6,925 nt of DNA from Clostridia bacterium. GTDB lineage: Bacteria; Bacillota; Clostridia; Oscillospirales; Acutalibacteraceae. This document shows, piece by piece, positions 1-6,189 of the stretch. The notes under the pieces were generated by a model. It made no database searches. It was given only the letters and a program-made list of their open reading frames with translations, and was not told the DNA's origin. The stretch covers positions 1-6,925 of the forward strand of contig CAAEVU010000189.1 of assembly GCA_900759575.1 (NCBI GenBank), read 5' to 3'. Both the position numbers and the translations under genes were made by a program. Each line of letters begins with the position of its first letter. Positions within the stretch are counted from its first letter, which is position 1.

Positions 1-214
1 AGCAGCTCTGGAGGACGCACAGCCCCGCCACATCTCCCTCCTTGAGGGATTCCGCCGAGACAGTGACCTCTGCGGCGCACCGGGGAAACAGCATCCGCTG
101 GGTCAGGGTGTTTTGAGCCTGGGTCACGTCGTCACAGAGCTTGCCGGTGGTCACCGACCAGGTACCCTGTTCCCGGTGAAAGTTTATAACTGCATGTGAG
201 AACTGGACACGCTT
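1..214 (-). pseudogene. Remnant of a GH43 glycoside hydrolase C-terminal domain, 5'-truncated and cut by the window edge
   Basis: Read on the minus strand from 214 to 2, about 71 codons stay open. The segment with residues ..TTGKLCDDVTQAQNTLTQR.. followed by ..FPRCAAEV.. and ..LKEGDVAGLCVLQ.. matches my memory of the C-terminal concanavalin-like domain of GH43 beta-xylosidase/arabinosidase proteins, where the NTLTQR and DGD-AGL patterns are typical. In the intact enzyme this domain follows a five-bladed propeller catalytic domain that cleaves xylan-type side chains or xylo-oligosaccharides. Here the frame is closed upstream by a TAG at 217-215. No ATG or sensible GTG/TTG start with a ribosome binding site precedes the similarity, and I cannot find the catalytic domain in the other two minus frames upstream. 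I infer a deletion remnant whose 3' part continues beyond the window. A frameshifted gene or an unusual start is possible. The family call rests on sequence recall. Confidence 0.5.
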
Positions 215-217
215 CTA

Positions 218-538
218 GGCACGCTGGGGCGTTTACCGGAAACTTTCCAGACCCTGCAACTTTTTTCGAACTCACTCATCGCTTCAAAGAAGGAGTGCGC
301 AAGAAAAATGGAAACTCATCTCTCCCCGTGCCTCTTTTCCCAAGTGGAAGGTGATTTCCGAGGGCATCGTCAGTTGGAGCGGACTGTGGAAAAGGAACTC
401 ATAGAGGGCGTTCGATGGATTCTCCAAACAAAATCTTATAGGAGTCCAGGGACAGGAACTTGCTATTTGTTTTATTTCACCATTTTTTCTCTGTAAAAAC
501 CCAGATTTCCCACAAAAGATTTGTGTATCCTTCTGTGA
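218..538. other. Intergenic stretch without a supported gene
   Basis: About 320 bases separate the glycoside hydrolase remnant from the MATE promoter. A plus-strand frame at 308-496 (62 codons) has an AGGAG at 291-295, but 12 bases before its ATG, and its translation resembles no family I know. On the minus strand a short open run (about 480-405) has no start codon. This could be decayed coding DNA belonging to the same deletion that truncated the glycoside hydrolase, but nothing here shows that directly. Confidence 0.4.
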
Positions 539-560
539 TATAATGTATAAGCGAACGCTT
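536..560 (+). promoter_or_regulatory. Extended -10 promoter with a start-site palindrome, upstream of the MATE gene
   Basis: TATAAT lies at 539-544, preceded by TG and one base at 536-538, which is a perfect extended -10 element. No good -35 is present at the usual distance, as expected when an extended -10 is used. Just downstream, where transcription should begin, is a perfect inverted repeat AAGCG-AA-CGCTT (549-560), almost extended on both sides by TATA. A palindrome in this position is a natural site for a repressor, but the regulator is unknown. The ATG of the MATE gene is about 40 bases further on. Confidence 0.55.
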
Positions 561-592
561 TATAGGAAGTAAAGAAAGGATGAACGCTACTT

Positions 593-2011
593 ATGTCAGG
601 AAAACTCACCAACCTGTTTACGGCTCAGGACATGACCCAGGGCAGTCCTGCCGCAAACCTGCTGCGCTTTTCCGTGCCGCTGCTCATTGGCAACCTGGCC
701 CAGCAGCTGTACTCCACGGTGGACTCCATTGTGATCGGAACTTATGTGGGTGACGGTGCTCTGGCGGCCGTGGGCGCCAGCGGCCCTATCTTGAACCTGC
801 TGCTGGTGTTGTTCATGGGCATCTCCGTGGGAGCCAGTGTCATGGTCAGCCAGTACTTCGGAGCCAAGGACCGAGAGCGGTTGGAAGCCACCGTTGGCAC
901 CACCCTCACCGCCACCATTGTCTCCTCCATTTTCATAATGATTGTGGGACCGCTGATCACCCGCCCGGTGATGACCGCTCTGGGCACTCCGGAAGACATC
1001 CATGAGATGGCCTGCACCTACCTGGTGATCCTATTCGGAGGAATTATCGGCAGCGCCTTTTACAACATTCTTGCCGGCGTGCTTCGGGGATTGGGAGACT
1101 CCGTCATGCCGGTGATCTTTCTGATTATCGCCTGCCTGCTGAATATCGTCCTGGATGTGTGGTTCGTGGCAGGGTTCCACTGGAACGTGGCCGGTGTGGC
1201 CATCGCTACCATTATCTCACAGGTGGCATCCGGAGGCCTGTGCCTGGTCCGTCTGCTGTGGATGCGAGACGTGCTGACGGTGAAACCCTCTCATCTGTGG
1301 CCCCGGGCTAAATACCTGAGGCAGCTCATCAAGCTGGGTCTTCCCAGCGGACTGACTCAGGCGATTTTCTCCTTTGCCATGATTATCGTTCAGTCATTGA
1401 CGAACTCCTTCGGCACGGTGGTCATTGCCGCCAACACCGCTGTCATGCGGGTGGACGGCTTTGCCATGATGCCCAACTTCACCTTCGGCACTACCATGAC
1501 CACCTACACCGGCCAGAATATCGGCGCCGGCAAGCTGGACCGGTGTGTGAAAGGCACCAAGGCCGGACTGAAGATCGGCCTGACCGTTTCCGTGGTGCTG
1601 GTGGCCTTGATTTTGATTTTCGGGCCTTACCTGGTGGAGATGTTCACCTCCACCCCGGAGGTCATCTCCACCGGCGTGCGCATGATGCGGATCTTGGCGG
1701 TGGGCTACATCGCCATGGGCGTCACCCAGATTCTCTCCGGCGTCATGCGAGGCGCTGGAGACACCATGACCCCCATGTGGATCTCCATCATCACCACGGT
1801 GATCATCCGGGTACCGGTAGCCTATGGGCTGGAATTTCTCACCCGCCCGGAAGGGGGCGCCATGGGTTCCGGCTCCCCGGACCCGCTGTTTGTCTCCATG
1901 CTCATCAGCTGGGTGATGGGCGCTATCATCACCTCCATTGCCTATCGCATGGGCCGCTGGAAGAAAAAATCCATCATCAAAGAGGAAGCTCCCCAAGGCA
2001 CCCAGTCCTGA
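593..2011 (+). CDS. MATE family multidrug/Na+ (or H+) antiporter
   Basis: A 472-residue polytopic membrane protein of the MATE family (MatE domain, NorM/DinF-like), which exports cationic drugs or metabolites across the cytoplasmic membrane by exchange with Na+ or H+. The N-terminal signature region MTQGSP..LLRFSVPLLIGNLAQQLY..VD..VIG (residues 14-50) is classic for clostridial MATE pumps. The two MatE halves fall roughly at residues 21-180 and 245-410, each with about six hydrophobic segments, and the length is normal for the family. The C-terminus is short and basic (..GRWKKKS..). The ATG at 593 is chosen because it keeps the short conserved leader; its best ribosome binding site is AAGGA ending at 580, a rather long 12-base spacing. 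An ATG at 580 in another frame overlaps that site. The gene is transcribed alone, from the promoter at about 540 to the terminator at 2064. The substrate cannot be read from sequence. Confidence 0.93.
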   Translation: MSGKLTNLFTAQDMTQGSPAANLLRFSVPLLIGNLAQQLYSTVDSIVIGTYVGDGALAAVGASGPILNLLLVLFMGISVGASVMVSQYFGAKDRERLEATVGTTLTATIVSSIFIMIVGPLITRPVMTALGTPEDIHEMACTYLVILFGGIIGSAFYNILAGVLRGLGDSVMPVIFLIIACLLNIVLDVWFVAGFHWNVAGVAIATIISQVASGGLCLVRLLWMRDVLTVKPSHLWPRAKYLRQLIKLGLPSGLTQAIFSFAMIIVQSLTNSFGTVVIAANTAVMRVDGFAMMPNFTFGTTMTTYTGQNIGAGKLDRCVKGTKAGLKIGLTVSVVLVALILIFGPYLVEMFTSTPEVISTGVRMMRILAVGYIAMGVTQILSGVMRGAGDTMTPMWISIITTVIIRVPVAYGLEFLTRPEGGAMGSGSPDPLFVSMLISWVMGAIITSIAYRMGRWKKKSIIKEEAPQGTQS

Positions 2012-2063
2012 GGAGATATTAGGAGCCAATCGTCTCTTGGCTTCGTGAAATACCCACATCAAA

Positions 2064-2110
2064 AATGCTCATGATCTCAGCATTGAGAATCATGGGCATT
2101 CTTCTTTTTT
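2064..2110 (+). terminator. Rho-independent terminator of the MATE gene, possibly bidirectional
   Basis: A 12-base-pair stem pairs 2064-2075 with 2089-2100 with a single G-T wobble. The inner CTCA/TGAG arms can pair as well. A T-rich run follows at 2101-2110. On the minus strand a run of five T also follows the stem, so it could stop transcription from either side. A smaller hairpin (AGCCAA/TTGGCT, 2024-2042) sits between the stop codon and this terminator. Confidence 0.85.
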
Positions 2111-2306
2111 GGGCTACGGAGTGAAGCATCTGGCGAATGACTCAGGCAGTCTTTCCCTGGGGAAACACCTTGGACAGTTGTTTTCCCACATCAGAGGGGA
2201 CAATTCCAGCCAGGATCAATCAGGAAAGATGCTGTGATTTCACGCATATGCTGGTGACAGAGGGAAGCGATCCGAATTCCAGCACACGCCCCCATGGGGG
2301 CAATCC
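2111..2306. other. Palindrome-rich non-coding leader in front of the recombinase unit
   Basis: No gene is supported in this stretch. It holds several perfect palindromic elements: TTTCCC-TG-GGGAAA at 2152-2165, GTGA-TT-TCAC at 2234-2243, GCATATGC at 2244-2251, and GCCCCC-AT-GGGGGC at 2288-2301. A clear sigma-A promoter was not found. Lying between the MATE terminator and the recombinase unit, this is where the promoter and autoregulatory sites of that unit, and possibly its recombination site, would be expected. That assignment is inference. A 71-codon frame starting at 2137 crosses this region but resembles nothing and conflicts with the well-supported gene at 2319. Confidence 0.4.
2288..2301. 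repeat. Perfect 14-base palindrome GCCCCCATGGGGGC just upstream of a ribosome binding site
   Basis: The two arms are exact inverted copies around a central AT, and the element ends five bases before the AGGAGG at 2307. It could be an operator, a hairpin in the leader RNA affecting access to the ribosome, or a recombinase binding element. The sequence alone does not decide between these. Confidence 0.6.
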
Positions 2307-2318
2307 AGGAGGTACTGT

Positions 2319-2471
2319 ATGGCAAAATTACCGAAGGAGTATGTGGATGTGAGATCCGTCCACCATCGCGTGGAGCATATATTACGAGAACCGGAAGACA
2401 AGGTTCAGCAGGAGCGAATCGTGGAGGAATTGACCTGCGCATTGACCAAATCCCGTAAAACCACCACGTAA
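2319..2471 (+). CDS. Small protein of unknown function, 50 residues, upstream of the serine recombinase
   Basis: ATG at 2319 is preceded by a perfect AGGAGG (2307-2312) at six bases, one of the best translation starts in the window, and the frame runs to TAA at 2469-2471. The product (MAKLPKEYVDVRSVHHRVEH.. to ..LTKSRKTTT) is rich in charged residues, with a likely helical centre and a basic C-terminal tail. It has no membrane segment and a single cysteine. I do not recognise a family. It lies 38 bases before the recombinase start on the same strand with no terminator between, so the two are probably co-transcribed. Small charged proteins beside serine integrases are sometimes recombination directionality factors or regulators; that role is only a hypothesis here. 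The strength of the ribosome binding site is the main reason to believe the gene. Confidence 0.7.
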   Translation: MAKLPKEYVDVRSVHHRVEHILREPEDKVQQERIVEELTCALTKSRKTTT

Positions 2472-2509
2472 CCACATGATTTGACACCAGTGAAAGTGAG
2501 GTGACAACT

Positions 2510-4036
2510 TTGCTTGTCCTCTATGGCCGCAAGTCGGTAGAGCGGGAAAACAGCATCAGCTGCGAAACGCAGATTGAGTACTGCAAGATGATGATAAAGC
2601 CCGAAGAACGGGGCGAAAGGGTGGTCACCTTAATCGACAATGGATTCTCCGGGGGCAACGTCAACCGAGAGGGATTCCAGAAAATGATGCGGCTGGTCCG
2701 TCAGGGAAAGGTCCGCAAGGTGATAGTCTACAAGCTGGACCGGATCAGCCGTTCTCTTTCGGACTTTATGAAGATCCTCCAGGAGTTCAAGGAACATCAA
2801 GTGGAGTTTGTCTCCTCTCAGGAGTCCTTTGACACCTCCTCCCCCTACGGGGACTTGATTGTCAAGATTCTCATGGTATTTGCGGAGTTCGAGCGGACGT
2901 CCACCATCAATCGAGTCACTCAGGCCTACGCCCATCGCAGTGAGATGGGATTTTACATGGGAGGACGTCAGCCCTATGGGTTTGAATTGGTGCCCACTGT
3001 CCTCCACAACATCAAAACAAAGAAGCTCCGCCCCATCCCCTCCCAGGCGGAACAGGTGCGGTACATCTTCGAGGTCTATGCCCAGGAAACTGTCTCCCTG
3101 CGCCGGCTGTTGGACATTCTGGTGACGGAAGGAAAGCAGCCTCTCAACGGAAGCCACTGGACAACCGCAAAGTTGTCCACGCTGCTGAAGAACCCCATCT
3201 ATGTCAAGGCAGATTCCGATGTGTACGACTATTTTGACCGCCATGGGACACAGATTGTCAGCGATGTCTCCCTCTTCACGGGAGCGTGGGGCGCCCAACT
3301 GTACGGGCGTACCAAGCACAACTTTGCCAACCCGGACTGGTCGGACATGAAGCTGGTGGTACTCACCCATCCGGGGATGGTGGATTCCGACATCTGGCTC
3401 AAATGCCAACAAAAGCTGGAAAGAAACCGTCAGATCACCAACAGCTACAGCAATCCCACCAGCTGGCTGGCCGGGAAGGTGATCTGCGAGAGCTGCGGCC
3501 ACACCATGACCACCATCAAGGGCAGAGCCAACCAGAAGGGTGAGGTGCGGCGATACTTTAACTGTACCGGGAAAACCCACAAGAAGATCTGCACCGGGCC
3601 AAAGGTGTCCATCTATGCAGAAGATTTGGAAAACATGGTCTATGATTGCATTGGGGAAAAACTGGCCGACTTAAGGGAGACAGGGCATCGGGCTCAGAAA
3701 GAGGATCACCGGGCGATCAACGATCTAAAGTTGAAAGTGAAGGCCATCCAACAGTGGGAAAAACATCTGCTGGATACCATGCTGACCGGGGGCTTCAACG
3801 AGGACCTGCTGTCGATTGCCAACCAGAAAGCCACCCAATGGAAGCAGGATCGGCTGGCTCTGGAAAAGCGTATGGAAGAACTGAAGCGGTCAGCCCAGGA
3901 ACCCGAGACTGCCGTCAATCTAGCGAAATCCTGGGAACGTGCTGATTATACGCAAAAAAAGGCAGTTGCCATGATTATGATCCACAAAATCCTGATCCGA
4001 GAAGACGGCAGCGCACTGATTATTTGGAACATATAG
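2510..4036 (+). CDS. Large serine recombinase (site-specific integrase/resolvase family)
   Basis: A protein of about 508 residues that cuts and rejoins DNA at specific sites through a covalent phosphoserine intermediate. The N-terminal resolvase domain (about 1-145) shows YGRKS with the likely catalytic serine at residue 9, the arginine cluster KLDRISRS (about 75-82) and EFER (126-129). The recombinase DNA-binding domain begins at GGRQPYGF (151-158). A zinc ribbon follows with cysteines at about 326, 329, 352 and 361, then a charged, probably coiled-coil stretch (about 390-450), as in clostridial integrases of Tn4451/TnpX type. All key residues are present, so it is probably active. Start choice: TTG at 2510 has GAGGTGA at 2498-2504 with five bases between; an in-frame GTG at 2501 gives 511 residues but lacks its own binding site. 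It follows a small co-directional gene and ends at a strong terminator, with no cargo genes nearby. Confidence 0.93.
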   Translation: MLVLYGRKSVERENSISCETQIEYCKMMIKPEERGERVVTLIDNGFSGGNVNREGFQKMMRLVRQGKVRKVIVYKLDRISRSLSDFMKILQEFKEHQVEFVSSQESFDTSSPYGDLIVKILMVFAEFERTSTINRVTQAYAHRSEMGFYMGGRQPYGFELVPTVLHNIKTKKLRPIPSQAEQVRYIFEVYAQETVSLRRLLDILVTEGKQPLNGSHWTTAKLSTLLKNPIYVKADSDVYDYFDRHGTQIVSDVSLFTGAWGAQLYGRTKHNFANPDWSDMKLVVLTHPGMVDSDIWLKCQQKLERNRQITNSYSNPTSWLAGKVICESCGHTMTTIKGRANQKGEVRRYFNCTGKTHKKICTGPKVSIYAEDLENMVYDCIGEKLADLRETGHRAQKEDHRAINDLKLKVKAIQQWEKHLLDTMLTGGFNEDLLSIANQKATQWKQDRLALEKRMEELKRSAQEPETAVNLAKSWERADYTQKKAVAMIMIHKILIREDGSALIIWNI

Positions 4037-4071
4037 AAACCAGACAGGGAAAGGTACCCTGTCTGGTTTTT
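4037..4071 (+). terminator. Rho-independent terminator directly after the recombinase
   Basis: A perfect 13-base-pair stem (4037-4049 with 4057-4069) encloses a seven-base loop and ends in a T run. It starts on the base right after the recombinase stop codon TAG (4034-4036). On the opposite strand the stem is followed by only three T, so it is at best a weak stop for the convergent operon. The following 160 bases to the next gene (4072-4231) show no gene. Confidence 0.93.
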
Positions 4072-4231
4072 CACTGTGACACTTCTCGAATCTTTACAGG
4101 CTCATTTAGAATTTTGGAAAAGACAGCACAGGATCCTACACAGTCCCTTTGGAGAAAAGGAAGCCTTAAAGTTGCCTGAAGCAAATTAGAACTGAGATAC
4201 CGAATTGCGGCTAGTCAAGCGGTCTCCACAG

Positions 4232-4855
4232 CTAGTTTCCCTCTGCCGTGGTCTGCTCCTGCTTTTGCCTCCATGCTGCCAACAGGAACATGACGGAAAG
4301 GCTCAGCCAGAACAGCGCTGTGGTCAGCAGGATTTGCGTGACACTGGCCACAAGGGTCTCTCCCGGCAGCAGCGCCGCCCCACAGATGAGCAGTGGCATT
4401 TCCAGTCCCACCGCCAGAATTCCTCCGCGGCCAAATCGATTGGCTTTTTCCCACCAGTCCTTGGGCAGACGAAACGCCTCAAAGGTCAGAAGGAGGGCAG
4501 GAATGTGCATCAGGTAGAAAAGGGTATAAAGAAAAAGAACTATGCTCCCCCCTCCGACGGCGCCCAGTCCGTTGTGAAAGGTGTTCCATAGTCCCCATTG
4601 ACATCCACCGATACAAGCCGCCAAAAGTCCGTGAATTCTGGGACACTTGCCAAGCACCGTCACCACAACGGCGAAACAGAGCGCCCCCAACACGAAGCTG
4701 CCCCAACTCGGAATCTGTCCACATCCCACCAGGAACGTCCCAACTCCCACCAGCATCCCGGCACCCACGGCCAGCAGCAAAATATTCTGTTTAATTCCCA
4801 GGAACACTCCTGCGGAAAGCCCCGAAAGGCAAAGCAACACCATCAATTCCAACAT
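4232..4855 (-). CDS. Polytopic integral membrane protein of unknown function
   Basis: A 207-residue, strongly hydrophobic protein with six or seven likely membrane segments at about residues 2-19, 25-46, 51-69, 74-90, 97-126, 145-163 and 170-195. A polar, tryptophan-containing loop (FRLPKDWWEKANRFGRGG, 128-145) and a hydrophilic C-terminal tail are the main soluble parts. I do not recognise a family and assign no function. The frame is open back to TTG at 4942, but that start would overlap the preceding gene by 41 bases and add a non-hydrophobic leader. ATG at 4855 is preferred: it lies 46 bases after the TSCPD stop and directly precedes the first hydrophobic segment. A GGAAGG sits about 12 bases upstream, which is a weak ribosome binding site. 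It is the last gene of the minus-strand operon, converging on the recombinase; no clear terminator of its own was seen. Confidence 0.75.
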   Translation of the reverse strand: MLELMVLLCLSGLSAGVFLGIKQNILLLAVGAGMLVGVGTFLVGCGQIPSWGSFVLGALCFAVVVTVLGKCPRIHGLLAACIGGCQWGLWNTFHNGLGAVGGGSIVLFLYTLFYLMHIPALLLTFEAFRLPKDWWEKANRFGRGGILAVGLEMPLLICGAALLPGETLVASVTQILLTTALFWLSLSVMFLLAAWRQKQEQTTAEGN

Positions 4856-4901
4856 AGCGGCCAGTGTCCTTCCAGACGGCCTTCCAGCCAAAGGCGAAGT
4901 C

Positions 4902-5165
4902 TCAACCCGCCGACTGCTCCCGGAGTGCCTGCTCAATGGCAAGGGACAGCTGATTGGGGCAGGAATTGTCCCCCTGGCAGGGAATCCCCCGCAACCGTTC
5001 AGCTACTTCCCGGGCCTCCAACCCCTCGGCTAACATGGCTACGCCCTTTGTATTGCCGGAACAACCGCCGACAAATTTCACGTGGTGGACATAGCCGTCC
5101 ACCAGGTCAAATGTAATTTTTTGAGTACACACGCCCTTGGGCGTATATTCCACATGTTGAATCAT
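4902..5165 (-). CDS. TSCPD domain protein of the TIGR03905 type
   Basis: An 87-residue soluble protein. The pattern YTPKGVC..I.F...DG.V..V.F.GGC.GN..G...L.EG......ERL.GI.C.....SCP.QL matches the small clostridial TIGR03905/TSCPD family, a stand-alone relative of the cysteine-rich C-terminal domain of some B12-dependent ribonucleotide reductases. Four cysteines at 13, 35, 63 and 69 could bind a metal or act in redox chemistry; the family's role is not established. The signature usually reads TSCPDQL, here NSCPNQL. ATG at 5165 is chosen because family members begin just before the YTPKGVC region, with GGAG at 5177-5180 on the minus strand. A TTG at 5195 would add ten residues and overlap the previous gene. 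It sits 22 bases after the trigger-factor-like gene, so co-transcription is very likely. Confidence 0.85.
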   Translation of the reverse strand: MIQHVEYTPKGVCTQKITFDLVDGYVHHVKFVGGCSGNTKGVAMLAEGLEAREVAERLRGIPCQGDNSCPNQLSLAIEQALREQSAG

Positions 5166-5187
5166 AAGTATATCATCTCCGTCAATT

Positions 5188-6135
5188 TCAGTCAAGAATT
5201 CCGTCTTCCAGGGGCTGGGGCGGGATCCCCTCCGCCTGGAAACGCACCAGGGATTGATACCGCTTTTTCAGCTGCCCGATGCCATACTGCAAATAGAAGG
5301 AGCGAAGGACCTCTTCCTTAAGTCCCTCCTGCTCCACCTGTTCCTCCGTCGTATCAAAAGCCAGACAGTAATAGGACAGGGCTTGCCGGTACTCCTCCTC
5401 CGAAGGGACAACTCCATCCTGCTCCGCCAGAGCTTTTCCCCAAAGGCAAATGGCAAAGTTCCGTTTGTTGTCCTGGAAAAACAGCCTGTCACACTCCTCT
5501 GGCGTCTCATCGCCGCGGCTTCCATAGGCCTTTTTCAGCCGCTCCTCCACATCACCACTGATATTCTGCAGCATGGCTCGCTGCCGCCGGTGGTAATGCT
5601 CCAGCTCCTTCTGGTCCAAGTGCATCTCTCCCAAAGCCAGCACCTGACCGAGGAGTTTTTGCTGGAGCGACCGGAAAATCCGCTCTGTCATCTCCTCACC
5701 GTGCTCCTTCAGATACCTCAGACGATACTCCCGCAGGGTGGAGATGGAGGGAATCTGGAGGCTTTGGATGCTCTCATCTGTCAGGGGAAATTCCACAACC
5801 CTGCGCACAGAGTTCACGGACAAGTGGGTATCCACTCCCCGAATGACACAGGATACCTCCTGACCTGCCCAGCATCCAAGAAGCGATTCTTGCAACTCCT
5901 TATAGGCCTTACCGCCCATTTCCATGTGCACCTTCCGTGAACGGCCCCGAGAAGGTGTCACTTCCACCAGCACGTAATCTCCCCGCTGAGCGCCTCCCTG
6001 CCTGTCCTCAATTTGACGGTGCTCCAAACGGAGTTTCTGGAAAATCTGCTCATCCCTGACAAAAAACGTTCTTTGTTTTTCCGGGATTTCCAGCTTCGTC
6101 AAATCCGGCATGCGGATCACTCGAGACACTCCCAT
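5188..6135 (-). CDS. Trigger-factor-like protein with a reduced FKBP-type PPIase region and chaperone C-domain
   Basis: A 315-residue, charged, non-secreted protein. Residues about 50-115 (RGDYVLVEV..LQESLLGCWAGQEVSCVI..) resemble the FKBP-type domain of trigger factor, in which GD.V.ID is followed by L..G..AG.E. The flap loops are much shortened and typical active-site aromatics are not evident, so isomerase activity is doubtful. Residues about 117-300 (DESIQSL..LREYRLRYLKE.. onwards) are helical and resemble the substrate-cradling C-terminal arms of trigger factor. The N-terminal ribosome-docking domain is missing: full trigger factor is about 430 residues. A cytoplasmic or peptide-binding chaperone role is inferred. 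ATG at 6135 is chosen over TTG at 6159 because GAGGTGA lies at 6147-6141 with five bases between. It is the first gene of the operon, behind a good promoter. A general trigger-factor/SurA-like protein is the alternative. Confidence 0.75.
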   Translation of the reverse strand: MGVSRVIRMPDLTKLEIPEKQRTFFVRDEQIFQKLRLEHRQIEDRQGGAQRGDYVLVEVTPSRGRSRKVHMEMGGKAYKELQESLLGCWAGQEVSCVIRGVDTHLSVNSVRRVVEFPLTDESIQSLQIPSISTLREYRLRYLKEHGEEMTERIFRSLQQKLLGQVLALGEMHLDQKELEHYHRRQRAMLQNISGDVEERLKKAYGSRGDETPEECDRLFFQDNKRNFAICLWGKALAEQDGVVPSEEEYRQALSYYCLAFDTTEEQVEQEGLKEEVLRSFYLQYGIGQLKKRYQSLVRFQAEGIPPQPLEDGILD

Positions 6136-6161
6136 ATTCCTCACCTCTCCTTTTCCCAACC

Positions 6162-6189
6162 ATTATAGGTTTTCCAGAAAAATTGGCAA
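6162..6189 (-). promoter_or_regulatory. Sigma-A type promoter of the trigger-factor-like operon
   Basis: On the minus strand TTGCCA (6189-6184) and a perfect TATAAT (6167-6162) are separated by 16 bases. Transcription would start near 6155, leaving a short leader of about 20 bases that carries the GAGGTGA ribosome binding site for the ATG at 6135. No operator-like palindrome was seen next to it. Confidence 0.8.

Noticed and set aside
308..496. A 62-codon plus-strand frame before the MATE gene
   Set aside because: The AGGAG is 12 bases from the ATG, the product resembles nothing I know, and the region may be decayed sequence. Too weak to call.
580..752. A plus-strand frame starting at the ATG at 580, overlapping the MATE start
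   Set aside because: The product is unlike any protein and runs through the conserved MATE N-terminus in the wrong frame. It could be a leader reading frame, but nothing supports that.
1394..2062. A 222-codon minus-strand frame opposite the MATE gene
   Set aside because: Its translation is rich in H, G and D, typical of antisense reading of a membrane protein gene, and it covers the MATE 3' end.
2137..2352. A 71-codon plus-strand frame before the recombinase
   Set aside because: No ribosome binding site, an uninformative translation, and it overlaps the start of the much better supported 50-residue gene in another frame.
2630..3580. A 316-codon minus-strand frame opposite the serine recombinase
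   Set aside because: It lies wholly antisense to a gene with clear catalytic motifs, and its translation is low-complexity and resembles no family. It is a by-product of GC-rich third positions.
2041..4231. A search for long direct repeats flanking the recombinase unit as element ends
   Set aside because: Only matches of about seven bases, such as CAGGATC on both sides, were found by eye; these are too short to claim attachment sites.
4598..5116. A 172-codon plus-strand frame opposite the TSCPD and membrane protein genes
   Set aside because: Antisense to two genes with recognisable protein features, and its composition (P, Q, R and H rich) is that of a shadow frame.
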